Of a stretch of DNA of 64,000 nucleotides, positions 35,006-47,659 are shown in pieces (within the stretch, counting starts at the first letter, position 1; the number at the start of each line of letters is the position of its first letter). The stretch comes from Costus lasius (Eukaryota; Streptophyta; Magnoliopsida; Zingiberales; Costaceae): positions 66,510,018-66,574,017 of the forward strand of contig CM050453.2 of the NCBI GenBank assembly GCA_027563935.2, written 5' to 3'. The notes beneath the pieces were generated by a model. That model was not told where the DNA came from. It did no database searches and saw only the letters and a program-made list of their open reading frames with translations. The translations under genes were made by a program, and so were the position numbers.

Positions 35006-36708
35006 TGTAAGTACCCCTTAAGATAAGGGGGGTCCCCTTCTAGGGGGAGCATAACCCTAAAGCATATGGCGCATAAAATTTTCTTCTTGCGGAACTAGGG
35101 TTATAGGATCGATATGCATGCTAAAAGATCAACTTGATAATAAGAAAACAATCATACCATCGCCATGGGAAGATGTTTCCTTGGAAGCAAAGATCAAAGT
35201 AGATCTTCTCCTTGTCGTCACACACAAGATGATGTCGCTATCTCTCTTGGTGCCCCTTGTGCTAGCAAGGTTCCAAGAGGTCCTTGTCGAGTGAAGGGAA
35301 AATGAGATCTCTTTCTTCTTGGCCGAATCCTCCTCAACCTTCAAAGCGTCGCCCCACTCACGAGAGAGACGAGAGGAATATGGGCGAGAGGAATATCTCC
35401 GAGCGAAAATAGAGTATATTCTATTTTGATGAGCGCACTCTCCAAATGGAGATCATGGTTACTAAAAATAGTAACCACTCCTCACCACAACGTTCACGCC
35501 AAGTGAACTTGTCGCCTACTCCTCTCCCTATGAACCAAGCGCTCATTTAGTGAGCCGGTTCACTTTGGTTCGGTTTAAGAACCAATCAAGCCAATGATCT
35601 AGTCTAGATCTTAAATAAACCCTAAGGTTCACGATCTAACCGTCGATCTCAACGATGCCCCTGATCTGACCGATCTGGCATACATTCTCTCGATCGAAGC
35701 TTACCGATCTCAAGCCCTAATCAATCAAACATGATCAGACCAGATCTCACTCACAATCAGAGATTAGATCCCTTTAAACTGAACCCAAACAATTCAGTCC
35801 ACACGATCTGACTTAAGTAAGCCATATCATCAAATTGTGCGACCCTAAGGGTTTCCTTTAAATGTCGGTAACGATAACTCACGTTATCACGATCAGTGAG
35901 GGGTATCTAGCAACACATCACTGTCTCCCGATAGAAAGGAAAGAGTCTTCCAAGACTACACCCAAACCATAGCACAAGTGTGACTCAAATCACTAGGCAT
36001 GCATATTTCCTTTGCCACTGGATGTTCTTATTGGACAAACCTGTCAAGCTCGTAATTCCAATATGATGAGCATGATTAGAATAGATGAACACAGTCACCT
36101 GGGTATGGCCATACACTTTCTCAATCATCTCATCCAGGGGGCCCCTTTAGAACATCACACTCCTTAAACAAGGAGACGGCAATCCTATGTCTATCACTAG
36201 TGCTCTAACCTGACTCAAGCTCACCATCCAAGATAGTCTATAATCATTATGTTTCAAATGATATTGAACTATCTCAAAACAATGACAATCATCATTTAGA
36301 AAACACAAGTGATCTCAAGTCAGAGGAAATGTGCCACTTGTCATATCCAAGGAATATTCACATTGTGACAAACAATTGAACATCCTAGTAGGGTCTGTCC
36401 AGTACATCCCATGTACCCATGAGTCTACATCTTATTCCATGCTCGAAGCATCCTATAAGATTAGAACACATATTAGTCTTAACCATATCAAGGCTGTCTC
36501 ATGTTCACCAAGATATATCGACTAAGGACATAATAGCTTGTCAGCCCAGCTGAACAGCTTTGAGACATTATTCAGAAGAACATATATTGCAGCAGACAAT
36601 GTAGCTAACTGAATAACAACCATGCCTTTATAAACATAACAGTTTATTACATGATACAGATACATTCCCACAGGCCTCAAACATTAGCCTTAAGGGCATA
36701 CCCCAACA
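35006..36708 (-). repeat. 3' LTR of copia C
   Basis: Minus strand TGTTGGGGTATGCCC to GGGGTACTTACA. The distal end (35014-35060 region) has nested C-run/G-run hairpins that differ from those of A and B. No gene. Confidence 0.95.
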
Positions 36709-36728
36709 ATCTCCCACTTGCACTTAAT

Positions 36729-39700
36729 CTAATGGTTGAGAAATCTCAAACCCATATTATTACAGTGCTTCTCATGCTTCTGCTGCGCCAGAGGCTTGGT
36801 AAGCGGGTCTGCCAGATTGTCATCTGTATGAACCTTGCAGATTTTGATCTCGCCACGATCTATGATCTCCCTGATCAAATGAAACCGTTTCTGTATGTGC
36901 TTGGACTTCTGGTGCGACCGTGGTTCCTTTGCTTGTGCGATTGCTCCAGTGTTATCACAAAAGATAACCAAAGGATCTGCACTCGAAGGAACAACACCAA
37001 GTTCTCTCACGAACTTACGAATCCACACTGCCTCCTTGGATGCTTCCGAGGCTGCAACATACTCGGCTTCTGTTGTGGAATCAGCAACAGTTGACTGTTT
37101 GAAACTTTTCCACACCACTGCACCTCCATTCAAGCTAAAAACATAGCCTGATTGCGATCGGAAATCATCCTGGTCAGACTGGAATGAAGCGTCAGTATAT
37201 CCCTCAATACTGAGTTCTTCCTGACCACCATATATCAAGAACATATCTTTGGTCTTCCGCAGATATTTTAAAATGTTCTTGACTGCAATCCAGTGCGCCA
37301 TACCTGGATTACTCTGGTAACGACTGGTCACGCTTAACCCGTAAGCGACGTCTGGGCGAGTACACAACATCGCATACATAATGGATCCAATAGCCGAAGC
37401 ATAAGGCGTATTGTCCATTTCATCTTTCTCAGTCTGTGTTTGTGGACACTGACTCTTCGAAAGATTCAGACCATGTCTGACTGGAAGATATCCTCGTTTA
37501 GAATTCTCTAAATGAAATCTCTCCAGGACCTTTTCGATGTAAGTACTCTGGCACAGCCCGAGAAGCCTCTTAGATCTATCCCTGTAGATCTTCACACCTA
37601 ACACATAGGCTGCTTCTCCTAGATCTTTCATCTGGAAACATTTCCTCAGCCATGCTTTTACAGCATGCATTTCAGGAATATCGTTTCCAATGATCAAGAT
37701 GTCATCGACGTAGAGGACTAGGAAAGTAATCACGCTCCCACTAAACCTCTTATATACACACGGGTCATCCTCGTTCTTGATGAAACCAAATTCGGTAACT
37801 GAGTCATCAAAACGAATATTCCAGCTTCTAGATGCTTGTTTAAGTCCATAAATAGACTTCTTTAACTTGCATATCTTATGACGATCTGCTGGATTAGTGA
37901 AACCTTCTGGTTGTGTCATGTACACATCCTCATCCAGATTTCCATTAAGGAAAGCTGTTTTCACATCCATCTGCCAAATCTCATAATCATAATATGCAGC
38001 TATCGCGAAAAGAATCCGAATAGACTTAAACATGGCTACAGGAGAGAAAGTTTCATCATAATCTATCCCGTAGATTTGTTTGAAACCTTTCGCAACTAGC
38101 CTGCCTTTATAGGTAACCACGTTACCATCCATGTCAATCTTCTTCTTGAAGATCCACTTACAGCCTATAGGGATAACTCCCGGAGGCGGATCAACCAAAT
38201 CCCAAACTTGGTTATCTGACATGGAGTCCATCTCGGCGCGCATAGCTTCAAGCCATCTCGCTGACTCCGGTCCACTGACCGCATCCGCATAAGTGAGGGG
38301 TTCATCATTGTCAATGATGTAGACTCCATCATAGCGCTCAGGCTGTCGACGGATCCTACCCGATCTTCGCGGTTCCCGTGATATCTGAGCCTCAGGTTGT
38401 TCAATAACCTGTTCTACCAGCTCAGGCACATCCAACTCTGCTTGAGCACTTTGTCCTTCCTCTGGATTCTCATCCAGTTTTATTTCTCTCCCACTGGCCT
38501 CTTGCAGAAGAAACTCCTTCTCAAGAAATATGGCCGTCCGAGCAACAAAAACCTTGTTCTCCTTGGGATCGAAGAAATAATAACCCTTAGTTTCCTTAGG
38601 GTAACCGACAAAGATACATTTGTCAGATCTACTCTCTAGTTTCCCAGAGGCGAGCTTTTTGACATAAGCCTCGCAACCCCAGATCCTGATAAATGTCAAG
38701 CTTGGCTGTTTCCCATACCATAATTCATATGGCGTCTTTGAAACTGCCTTGGATGGCACTCGGTTTAGTACCTTTGCAGCTGTTTCCAGTGCAAAACCCC
38801 AAAAGGAGTAAGAAAGAGTAGCCTGACTCATCATAGAACGAACCATATCAAGTAGCGTTCTATTTCTCCTCTCGGACACACCATTCCATTGCGGTGTTCC
38901 TGGTGGAGTGAGCTGTGAGATAATCCCACACTCCTTTAGATAGTCAGTAAATGCATGACTTAGGTATTCACCACCTCGATCTGAGCGAAGTGCCTTGATA
39001 TTACGGCCTAGCTGATTCTGTACTTCATTTTTGAACTCTTTGAACTTGTCAAAAGATTCACTTTTATGTCTCATCAGATAGACATAACCATATCTACTGA
39101 AATCATCAGTAAAGGTAATGAAGTACTGATAGCCACCTCTGGCATGTTTACTAAATGGCCCACACACATCACTGTGTATAAGGTCAAGTAAACCTGAAGC
39201 CCTTTGACCTTTGTGAGGAAAAGGTGACTTCGTCATTTTACCCATCAAACAAGCTTTGCATGTATCAATCTCCTTATAGGAGAATGATCCCAGCAGTCCA
39301 TTTTCATGCAACCGCTTAATGCGTTTCTCGTTAATATGGCCTAAACGACTATGCCATAGCAAGGTGCTGTCATCAGCATACTTGGCTTTCTTAATATCAA
39401 TTTGCTGTATTGAACATTCCATGTCCAACATGAATAACCCATTGTTAATTGAACCAGTTGCATAAACAATATTATCATAAGACAAAATACACTTTGAAAT
39501 ATTGCATTCAAAGGAAAACCCCTTCCTGACAAGAGCAGGAATGGAGATAATATTTTTAGTTATACTGGGAACAAAGTAACAACTGTTTAGTTCCAATACA
39601 AGTCCAGATGGTAAAGAAATAAAGTAGTCTCCTACAGCAACAGCAGCAACCCGTGCCCCGTTTCCAACTCGTAGGTCCACCTCATGCTGTCCCACCTGCC

Positions 39701-40610
39701 TTCTTCTCTTGAGTTCCTGTACATTTGAACAAATGTGAACTCCACATGCAGTGTCCAACACCCATGATACAGAAGAAGAAAACATGACCTCAGTCACGAA
39801 TATACCTGAGCCAGAAGCAAAGCTTCCCCTCTTATCTCCTTGGAGCGCTTTACAGTCCTTTTTCCAGTGACCCAGCTGGCCACAGTGGAAACACCTGTAT
39901 TCCTTAGACCGCTTGACCTTCTGCTTCAGAGCCTTGCTGTAACTCTTGACAGGGGCCTTGCCCTTCTTCCCCTTCTTTTTGTTCCTAGAAGGAACCATCA
40001 AGACAGAGGTTGAAGGCTTACCCTTCAGAGTCTCCTCAGTGGTCAAGAGCATATTCAGCAGCTCTGCCGGAGTACAATCGATTTTGTTCATATTAAAATT
40101 AATAATGAACGCGTCGAATGACGGCGGGAGAGACTGCAGAATAATATCCACAGCAAGCTCCTGGTTGATGGTATGCCCCAGTTTCTCTAGAGCCTCCTTG
40201 TGCCCAATCATCTTGAGCACGTGAGCTCCCACTGGGCTCCCTTCAGCCAGTTTGCTCTGAAAGAAGAGCTTTGTCAAATTATAGCGTTCAGTCCTCGCCT
40301 GTGCAGCATACAGCATCTTGAGGTTTGCTATAATCTGTATAGCCGACATATCCTCATGCTGACGCTGCAGCGGTGGCGTCATAGACGCTAGCATCAGGCA
40401 AGCGACATCAATGCTATCATTGACGTGCTTTTCATAGGCTTCCCGAACCGCCCTTGCGGCGTTCGGAGCGGGCTGCGGCGGTATCGCCGTCTCGAGGACA
40501 TACAGTTTCCTCTCTGCCTTAAGAACGATCTTAAGGTGTCCAAACCAGTCAGAGAAGTTCGGCCCAGCAAACTTCTCCCTTTCCAGTAGGGATCGCACAT
40601 TGAAGTTCAT
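36729..40610 (-). CDS. gag-pol: copia C gag-pol polyprotein, intact
   Basis: 1293 residues, one shorter than copia B, beginning MNFNVRSLLEREKF. All copia parts are present in order: gag, knuckle CFHCGQLGHWKKDC, protease WVLDTACG, integrase zinc site and D-D-E core (HSDVCGPF, RSDRGGEY, NGVSERRN), RT with DVKTAFLNG and YVDD, and RNase H (GYTDASFQSD) with the usual ending. Unlike copia B it keeps Arg before SDRGGEY and Pro in NLADPLTKP, which copia A shares. With near-identical LTRs, PBS and PPT all present, nothing visible prevents function; silencing cannot be judged from sequence. Confidence 0.96.
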   Translation of the reverse strand: MNFNVRSLLEREKFAGPNFSDWFGHLKIVLKAERKLYVLETAIPPQPAPNAARAVREAYEKHVNDSIDVACLMLASMTPPLQRQHEDMSAIQIIANLKMLYAAQARTERYNLTKLFFQSKLAEGSPVGAHVLKMIGHKEALEKLGHTINQELAVDIILQSLPPSFDAFIINFNMNKIDCTPAELLNMLLTTEETLKGKPSTSVLMVPSRNKKKGKKGKAPVKSYSKALKQKVKRSKEYRCFHCGQLGHWKKDCKALQGDKRGSFASGSGIFVTEVMFSSSVSWVLDTACGVHICSNVQELKRRRQVGQHEVDLRVGNGARVAAVAVGDYFISLPSGLVLELNSCYFVPSITKNIISIPALVRKGFSFECNISKCILSYDNIVYATGSINNGLFMLDMECSIQQIDIKKAKYADDSTLLWHSRLGHINEKRIKRLHENGLLGSFSYKEIDTCKACLMGKMTKSPFPHKGQRASGLLDLIHSDVCGPFSKHARGGYQYFITFTDDFSRYGYVYLMRHKSESFDKFKEFKNEVQNQLGRNIKALRSDRGGEYLSHAFTDYLKECGIISQLTPPGTPQWNGVSERRNRTLLDMVRSMMSQATLSYSFWGFALETAAKVLNRVPSKAVSKTPYELWYGKQPSLTFIRIWGCEAYVKKLASGKLESRSDKCIFVGYPKETKGYYFFDPKENKVFVARTAIFLEKEFLLQEASGREIKLDENPEEGQSAQAELDVPELVEQVIEQPEAQISREPRRSGRIRRQPERYDGVYIIDNDEPLTYADAVSGPESARWLEAMRAEMDSMSDNQVWDLVDPPPGVIPIGCKWIFKKKIDMDGNVVTYKGRLVAKGFKQIYGIDYDETFSPVAMFKSIRILFAIAAYYDYEIWQMDVKTAFLNGNLDEDVYMTQPEGFTNPADRHKICKLKKSIYGLKQASRSWNIRFDDSVTEFGFIKNEDDPCVYKRFSGSVITFLVLYVDDILIIGNDIPEMHAVKAWLRKCFQMKDLGEAAYVLGVKIYRDRSKRLLGLCQSTYIEKVLERFHLENSKRGYLPVRHGLNLSKSQCPQTQTEKDEMDNTPYASAIGSIMYAMLCTRPDVAYGLSVTSRYQSNPGMAHWIAVKNILKYLRKTKDMFLIYGGQEELSIEGYTDASFQSDQDDFRSQSGYVFSLNGGAVVWKSFKQSTVADSTTEAEYVAASEASKEAVWIRKFVRELGVVPSSADPLVIFCDNTGAIAQAKEPRSHQKSKHIQKRFHLIREIIDRGEIKICKVHTDDNLADPLTKPLAQQKHEKHCNNMGLRFLNH

Positions 40611-42446
40611 GGTGTTCGTTGCTGCAGGTATCTACAACAATGCAAGAACAGCAAGGTCAGTATCAATGTATAAGAATCAATCAGGACTTAAGAAAGATTC
40701 TTTTTCTCACTATTTTATCAGGCGTGAAAAATCCAGCAAAACAGCCCGAAAGAGTAGAACTCTTTTAGTGAGATGGGATCCAGATTTCATACTTGGTCTC
40801 CGCGTCCCGCTCAGGCGAGATAAGATGCACAGAGAGTACAAGCACTAGTTTCTGGTAGGCAGTCCCTGCCGATCGCCAACCCGTGTGATTCCCCTTCATC
40901 CGGGCAGTCCAGCAGACTGTGCCAACTGAGTTGGTACAACACAATCTCTGACCCCACAGATGGCTGCCTCCATGTGCTACCATATGCGCCACATATGTAG
41001 CCTACATGGTCAAGCTTACCCGACCTACTCCCTGGACCACCACGTGCTATGCTGAGCAACGAGAAGGGATAAATCCCTACTCTGTAACACGCAGGTGTAA
41101 TCCCGCACCATCTGAAGATAGATGGACGTGCCCACTGAGTGGGTACAACACGGCTCCAACGATAATCAGAACAGTGAGGTTTCGCGTCAGAAGGCTTACG
41201 AGCTTGATATTTAAGCGTTGGATTTTAACGGTCTTTTATCTTCTTGCCTATCATGCAATTCCTATGGTGATAGCAGAAGATAATTTAATCATGCAATTCT
41301 AATATTAAGCAATAAAAGAAAGCATGTATCTTATGTGGTAAAAGCCCATAGCCCTAGAAGACCTTAACCTAACTTAAGTCTTCATTTGCTCTTCATGGGT
41401 CTTTAGCTGCTTATCTGGCCCAAACCAGGGCCCAAGCGCCATCTGCAGCTCAGGTGCACCTACCAGGGAAAATGCGCCTGGTCCCAGAGTCGAACCCTGG
41501 ACCTCCCACCTGGTCAAGCCACTGCTGCATGCGCCTCTGCCAAGTGTGCTTTGTGCTCTTGTCTAATTAAATTACAAATTTAACTATCTAGACAAGAGTG
41601 ACACGCAGGTCACTTACATTTATAAATTAAAACACAGTGATGCGCAGATCACAATAATTAATTTACAATTGTTTAATACAGGCTCGCAGGCCCCAGCACA
41701 GCACACAATTAATATGGGCAACCCACATAAGACTAAATAACCAAGCATATGCATCAATCAATAACCATGTGATCCAATCATAAAAATTAAAATTTTTGAA
41801 AACCCCATGGGATCAATTTTAATTTTTCCTTATTTGCCCTACAACCTTACAACGGTCCATCACTAGGGATCCACTCATCCAACCTAGTCAGATCCACTGC
41901 CCTTGCATGCACCAAGTCCTAACTGACTTGAGTCGACCATAGGGTCAACCATGCATGCGCAAGGGCTGAACGACCACACAGAGTTCTGGCAAACGGGCGT
42001 GACCCCGGGCCTAACTCAGGTGCGTTCATAAGTCGTCTCAAGCAGACATCGCTACACACCTGTCTGCAGTCGACCTATAGCCACCATAGGCTTGCGCCAA
42101 GGTGCTATTTGATCGACCCATTCAGGCTGTCAGATGATCTGATCAGACATTCTGGATCTAACCTAGGGGTTGACTTCAACCCTAATAACCCGTCTAAGGG
42201 TTTATAGTAAAGCCTTAGATCTATAATGAGTCGCGCAAGTATTCAAGTTTTGTAAAACAAAAACAAGATGCGCCAACTTACAACATACATGCGCCAATAG
42301 ATGGAAACATATTTCATACATGAAGTTTCGCAAGATGATAAAACCTATCATGCAACTTTCGCATGTTATATAGATCTAAGCATATGGAATCACAAGGCCA
42401 AAGCAATCATAACGAACATGCATTCAACCAAGCCTCTGATACCAAT
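40611..42446 (-). other. copia C untranslated leader with PBS
   Basis: 1.8 kb of non-coding leader. The PBS TGGTATCAGAGG (42433-42444 in reverse) is two bases from the 5' LTR. A 49-bp extra segment (41480-41528) is absent from copia B. No open frame of note and no recognised RNA structure. Confidence 0.85.
41480..41528 (-). repeat. 49-bp insert with tRNA-like boxes in copia C leader
   Basis: Flanked by ATGCGCCT on both sides (41472-41479, 41529-41536), where copia B has a single ATGTGCCT. On the minus strand it reads TGGCTTGACCAGG (A-box-like) and GGGTTCGACTC (B-box-like). It could be a truncated SINE head or tRNA fragment captured during reverse transcription. Confidence 0.6.
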
Positions 42447-44149
42447 TGTAAGTACCCCTTAAGATAAGGGGGGTCCCCTTCTAGGGGGAGCATAACCCTA
42501 AAGCATATGGCGCATAAAATTTTCTTCTTGCGGAACTAGGGTTATAGGATCGATATGCATGCTAAAAGATCAACTTGATAATAAGAAAACAATCATACCA
42601 TCGCCATGGGAAGATGTTTCCTTGGAAGCAAAGATCAAAGTAGATCTTCTCCTTGTCGTCACACACAAGATGATGTCGCTATCTCTCTTGGTGCCCCTTG
42701 TGCTAGCAAGGTTCCAAGAGGTCCTTGTCGAGTGAAGGGAAAATGAGATCTCTTTCTTCTTGGCCGAATCCTCCTCAACCTTCAAAGCGTCGCCCCACTC
42801 ACGAGAGAGACGAGAGGAATATGGGCGAGAGGAATATCTCCGAGCGAAAATAGAGTATATTCTATTTTGATGAGCGCACTCTCCAAATGGAGATCATGGT
42901 TACTAAAAATAGTAACCACTCCTCACCACAACGTTCACGCCAAGTGAACTTGTCGCCTACTCCTCTCCCTATGAACCAAGCGCTCATTTAGTGAGCCGGT
43001 TCACTTTGGTTCGGTTTAAGAACCAATCAAGCCAATGATCTAGTCTAGATCTTAAATAAACCCTAAGGTTCACGATCTAACCGTCGATCTCAACGATGCC
43101 CCTGGTCTGACCGATCTGGCATACATTCTCTCGATCGAAGCTTACCGATCTCAAGCCCTAATCAATCAAACATGATCAGACCAGATCTCACTCACAATCA
43201 GAGATTAGATCCCTTTAAACTGAACCCAAACAATTCAATCCACACGATCTGACTTAAGTAAGCCATATCATCAAATTGTGCGACCCTAAGGGTTTCCTTT
43301 AAATGTCGGTAACGATAACTCACGTTATCACGATCAGTGAGGGGTATCTAGCAACACATCACTGTCTCCCGATAGAAAGGAAAGAGTCTTCCAAGACTAC
43401 ACCCAAACCATAGCACAAGTGTGACTCAAATCACTAGGCATGCATATTTCCTTTGCCACTGGATGTTCTTATTGGACAAACCTGTCAAGCTCGTAATTCC
43501 AATATGATGAGCATGATTAGAACAGATGAACACAGTCACCTGGGTATGGCCATACACTTTCTCAATCATCTCATCCAGGGGGCCCCTTTAGAACATCACA
43601 CTCCTTAAACAAGGAGACGGCAATCCTATGTCTATCACTAGTGCTCTAACCTGACTCAAGCTCACCATCCAAGATAGTCTATAATCATTATGTTTCAAAT
43701 GATATTGAACTATCTCAAAACAATGACAATCATCATTTAGAAAACACAAGTGATCTCAAGTCAGAGGAAATGTGCCACTTGTCATATCCAAGGAATATTC
43801 ACATTGTGACAAACAATTGAACATCCTAGTAGGGTCTGTCCAGTACATCCCATGTACCCATGAGTCTACATCTTATTCCATGCTCGAAGCATCCTATAAG
43901 ATTAGAACACATATTAGTCTTAACCATATCAAGGCTGTCTCATGTTCACCAAGATATATCGACTAAGGACATAATAGCTTGTCAGCCCAGCTGAACAGCT
44001 TTGAGACATTATTCAGAAGAACATATATTGCAGCAGACAATGTAGCTAACTGAATAACAACCATGCCTTTATAAACATAACAGTTTATTACATGATACAG
44101 ATACATTCCCACAGGCCTCAAACATTAGCCTTAAGGGCATACCCCAACA
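42447..44149 (-). repeat. 5' LTR of copia C
   Basis: Same length as the 3' LTR and identical but for three transitions. Should hold the element's promoter; no clear TATA box could be placed by eye. Confidence 0.95.
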
Positions 44150-44154
44150 CAGCC

Positions 44155-45599
44155 TGCCTATTATGATTATTGTGATGGGGGTTGATGTTCAGCCTGCCCG
44201 ATATGATTTTTGTGATGACTATCCTAGAGTCTAGTTGACACTTAGGAGTCCACCTTTGTGAAATATGTTCACCTATGTGAAATATGAAATAAGATGTGTC
44301 TGTTGTCCAGTAGGAACCTTTTGGGAGAACGGGTTTTGACGCAAAGTGCCATGTCTTGGTCAGACAGGGGCCACCTCTTGATGTCACTACTCTTTTATGT
44401 GATGGGGTAATATAAGACGCAAAGTGCCATGTCTTGATCAGACAGGGGCCACCTCTTGATGTCATTACTCTTTATGTGACGGGGTGATATAAGACGCAAA
44501 GTGCCATGTCTTGATCAGACAGGGGCCACCTCTTGATGTCATCACTCTGATGTGTTATGGGGTGAGGGAGCAAAGTGCCACGTCGTGACCTGGCGGGGGC
44601 CACCTCTTGATTCTACTCACTGTCCATGTTTATGTGTTGCATGCAGCTCCCAGTGCTTTGGCCAAGCCGGGTTAGACCATATTGGTCACTACTGAATATG
44701 CTGGACAACTAGGTTAATTAAGTATGGTGTGTTTAGTTGGTTTAAAATATATGTGTTTAATTGGGTTAGAGTAAAACTCTAGAACCTGAGTTTGTGAACA
44801 TGAGTTTGTTATATGCTAGTGTGTACATCTGACTGTTTATATGATTTTTGTTTCTTTATTTTGTTTTATGTTGACATAATGTTCCTGTTAAAGATTTTTA
44901 AAATAATCTGCCTATATTTTTGAATGTATGTTCTGGATGGTCGATTTAGACTATCCACTCACTGGGCTGTGTAGCTCACCCCTCATTATTTTCAGGCATA
45001 GAGCAGGGGCGCATTTCATGAGTAACATTGGCGTGGATATTATGTTTGCTGCTTAAGAACTTTTATGCTAAAATTTTCTGGGGCCGGTTGTGGCTAAACC
45101 ATATGATTTATGTGAACTATGTGAATTTGTGTTGCCAGATTGTGGCAGTTAACTGAGTTTGATTTTTGTGTCACCGCGGGCTTCAGCCTGGTTTCGGTGT
45201 TTGGTGTCAGTTTATAAAAATCGATTTTGTGGATTTGTTTTGAAATTGAAGTTGATGTGTATTTTTGCAATCGGTTTTGATACAACTGTAACTTGCATAT
45301 GTCTAGTGCAAGTATTGCCTGGTGGCAGGTACCTTTATGGATTTTATGAATTTTAATCGGTTTTGATATAACTGTTGCCTTGCATATGTCTAGTGCAAGG
45401 ATTGCGTGGTGGCAGGTACCCTTACGAGATTTATTAGATTTGAGTTTTGTGAATTTGTGTGTATGGATTTATGGAAATTTTTCAAATCGTGTTTTCTTGA
45501 ACTCGGTTTTACCTAGCATATGATCGATCTTATAAGAAACATCCTGTTTCTTTTATGAATTGTGCCATTTGTTTGGGGTTAAGAATGTGGGATGTTACA
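44155..45599 (+). repeat. Tekay-type 3' LTR, second part
   Basis: Resumes after copia C and ends GATGTTACA, followed by CAACC (45600-45604) and copia leader, exactly as at 27992. It retains the stretch TATGTTCACCTATGTGAAATATG that shows the empty site of the composite at 17087. Four minisatellite units at 44338-44622. Confidence 0.92.
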
Positions 45600-46003
45600 C
45601 AACCAGACCTCTCTACACGCCTGTGATGCAATCGACCTATAGCCACCTTGTGCTTGCGCACAGGTGCCATCTGGTCGATCCATCTAGGCTGTCAGATGGT
45701 CTGATCAGACTATTGGATCTAACCTAGAGGGTGACTTCAACCCCATCAACCCGTCTAAGGGTTTATAGTAAGCGCATATAGATCTAATTGTTTGCGCGCA
45801 AGTAAACAAGTTTTTAATGAAATACCATTCAACAAACTAAACATGCGCCAACAAGATCATGCAAAAACATGAACAAAACACATGCGCCAACACCTAAAAC
45901 CTAGCATGTAGATTCGCATGTGAAAAAGATCTATACTAGAGCGCAAACAAGGATCACAAAGCAATCATATAACCATACATACAACCGCACCTCTGATACC
46001 AAT
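45600..46003 (-). other. copia B leader, LTR-proximal part, duplicate 2
   Basis: Second copy of 27992-28395, including CAACC and the PBS (45990-46001 in reverse). This copy is continuous with the complete 5' LTR and so is the true 5' end of copia B. Confidence 0.88.
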
Positions 46004-47659
46004 TGAAGAAACCCCTTTCGAGAGGGGGGCGAGAACCCTAAACATGCATAACCGAAACCTTTGCATGGCGGAAATTAGGGATTCAAGAATCGCATGTATG
46101 ATATATAATCAACTAGATGAAAGGTTGCTAAAATCAACAAAGGGTCATACCGATGCCATAGTTTAGATGATGCCTTGGAAGCAAAGACTCGATTGCTTCT
46201 TCTCCAAAGGAATCGCACACAAGAGGAAGAAGGCCTACACTTCGATCGCTCCTTGTGCTAGCAAGGCACCAAAGTGTCTTTGATCGCTTGTCGGGGTGAT
46301 GAAAGACTTGCTCGGCTTTCTCCACTAGACTTCGGCGTGAGTTCTCTTCTCTACACCCGAGAGTCCGCGAGAGGAAGAAGCGAGACAACGATCCACACGA
46401 AGTGGAGACGTTCAGCCAAAACGTGGAGACGTTTTTACACTTGAAAAACCGACTTTCCAATTATAGAAAGTCTTTAATTCCAAAACGTTTTGCGTTGAAC
46501 TATTCGAAACTCACTTATTCACATTGAACCAAGCGCTCAATCATGAGCCGGTTCAAGGTCTTTGGTTCAATGACCAAACCGAATTAGCCCAAGCATTAAG
46601 TCAAGATCGAATTAAACCCTAAGGTCCTAGATCTGACCATTCATCTTCTGATGCTCCTGATCTGATCGATCTAGCATCAACACTCTCGATCGAAGCTTAC
46701 CGATCTCAAGCCCTAATCAATCAAACATGATCAGACTAGATCTCACTTACAATCAGAGTTTAAATCCCTTTAAACTGAACCGAAACAATTCAGTCCACAC
46801 GATCTGACTTAAGTAAGCCATATCATCAAATTGTGCGACCCTGAGGGTTTCCTTTAAATGTCGGTAACGATAACTTACGTTATCACGATCAGTGAGGGGT
46901 ATCTAGCAACACATCACTGTCTCCCGATATAAAGGAAAGAGTCTTCCAAGACTACACCCAAACCACAGCTCAAGAGTGAATCCATTTCACTAGGCATGCA
47001 TGTGTCCTTTGCCACTGGATGTTCTTATTGGACAAGCGTGTCAAGCCTGTAACTCCAATATGATGAGCATGATTAGATCAGATGAACACAGTCACCTGGG
47101 TATGGCCATACACTTTCTCAATCATCTCATCCAGGGGGGCCCCATTAGAACATCACACTCCTTAAACAAGGAGATGGCAATCCTTTATCTATCACTAGTG
47201 CCCTAACCTGACTCAAGCTCACCATCCAAGATAGTCTATAATCATTATTTAGAAACACAAGTGATCTCAAGTCAAAGGACATGTGCCACTTGATGCAAAC
47301 AAGGATTATTCACATTGTGACAAGCAATTGAATATCCTAGTAGGGTCTGTCCAGTACATCCAATGTACCCATGAGTCTACATCTTATTCCATGCTCGAAG
47401 CATCCTATAAGATTAGAACACATATTAGTCTTAACCATATCAAGGCTGTCTCATGTTCACCAAGATATTTCGACTAAGGACATATAGCATGTCAGCCTAG
47501 CTGAACAGCTTTGAGACATTATTCAGAAGTACACTTATTACAGCAGACAAGGCAACAAACTGAATAACAACCATTGCCTTTATAAACATAAAAGTTTATT
47601 ACATGATACTGATACAATCCTAAGGCCTCAAACATTAGCCTTAAGGGCATACTCCAACA
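46004..47659 (-). repeat. 5' LTR of copia B, complete
   Basis: 1656 bp, minus strand TGTTGGAGTATGCCC to GGGTTTCTTCA. It is followed by the target duplication GTTTC (47660-47664) and gypsy D pol. Confidence 0.92.

Larger units (their letters stand above)
35006..44149 (-). mobile_element. Ty1/copia element C, complete and young
   Basis: 9144 bp with two 1703-bp LTRs (35006-36708 and 42447-44149), PBS to initiator-Met tRNA (42433-42444 in reverse), a 1.8-kb leader, an intact polyprotein and a purine tract next to the 3' LTR. Exact duplications CAGCC lie at 35001-35005 and 44150-44154. I find three differences between the LTRs (near 35664, 35797 and 36081), all transitions. It is the best candidate for a recently active element in the window. 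Confidence 0.96.
8363..47659 (-). mobile_element. Ty1/copia element B, split by Tekay elements
   Basis: 3' LTR 8363-10019, purine tract (reverse of ATCTCCCACTTGC, 10020-10032), intact polyprotein 10040-13924, leader 13925-15301 continued at 27997 and again at 45605, PBS at 45990-46001 and full 5' LTR 46004-47659. It is flanked by exact 5-bp duplications GTTTC (8358-8362 and 47660-47664) in gypsy D's pol. The two LTRs differ by about four substitutions and one base in a G-run, so this is a fairly recent insertion despite the 29 kb now inside its leader. Confidence 0.93.
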
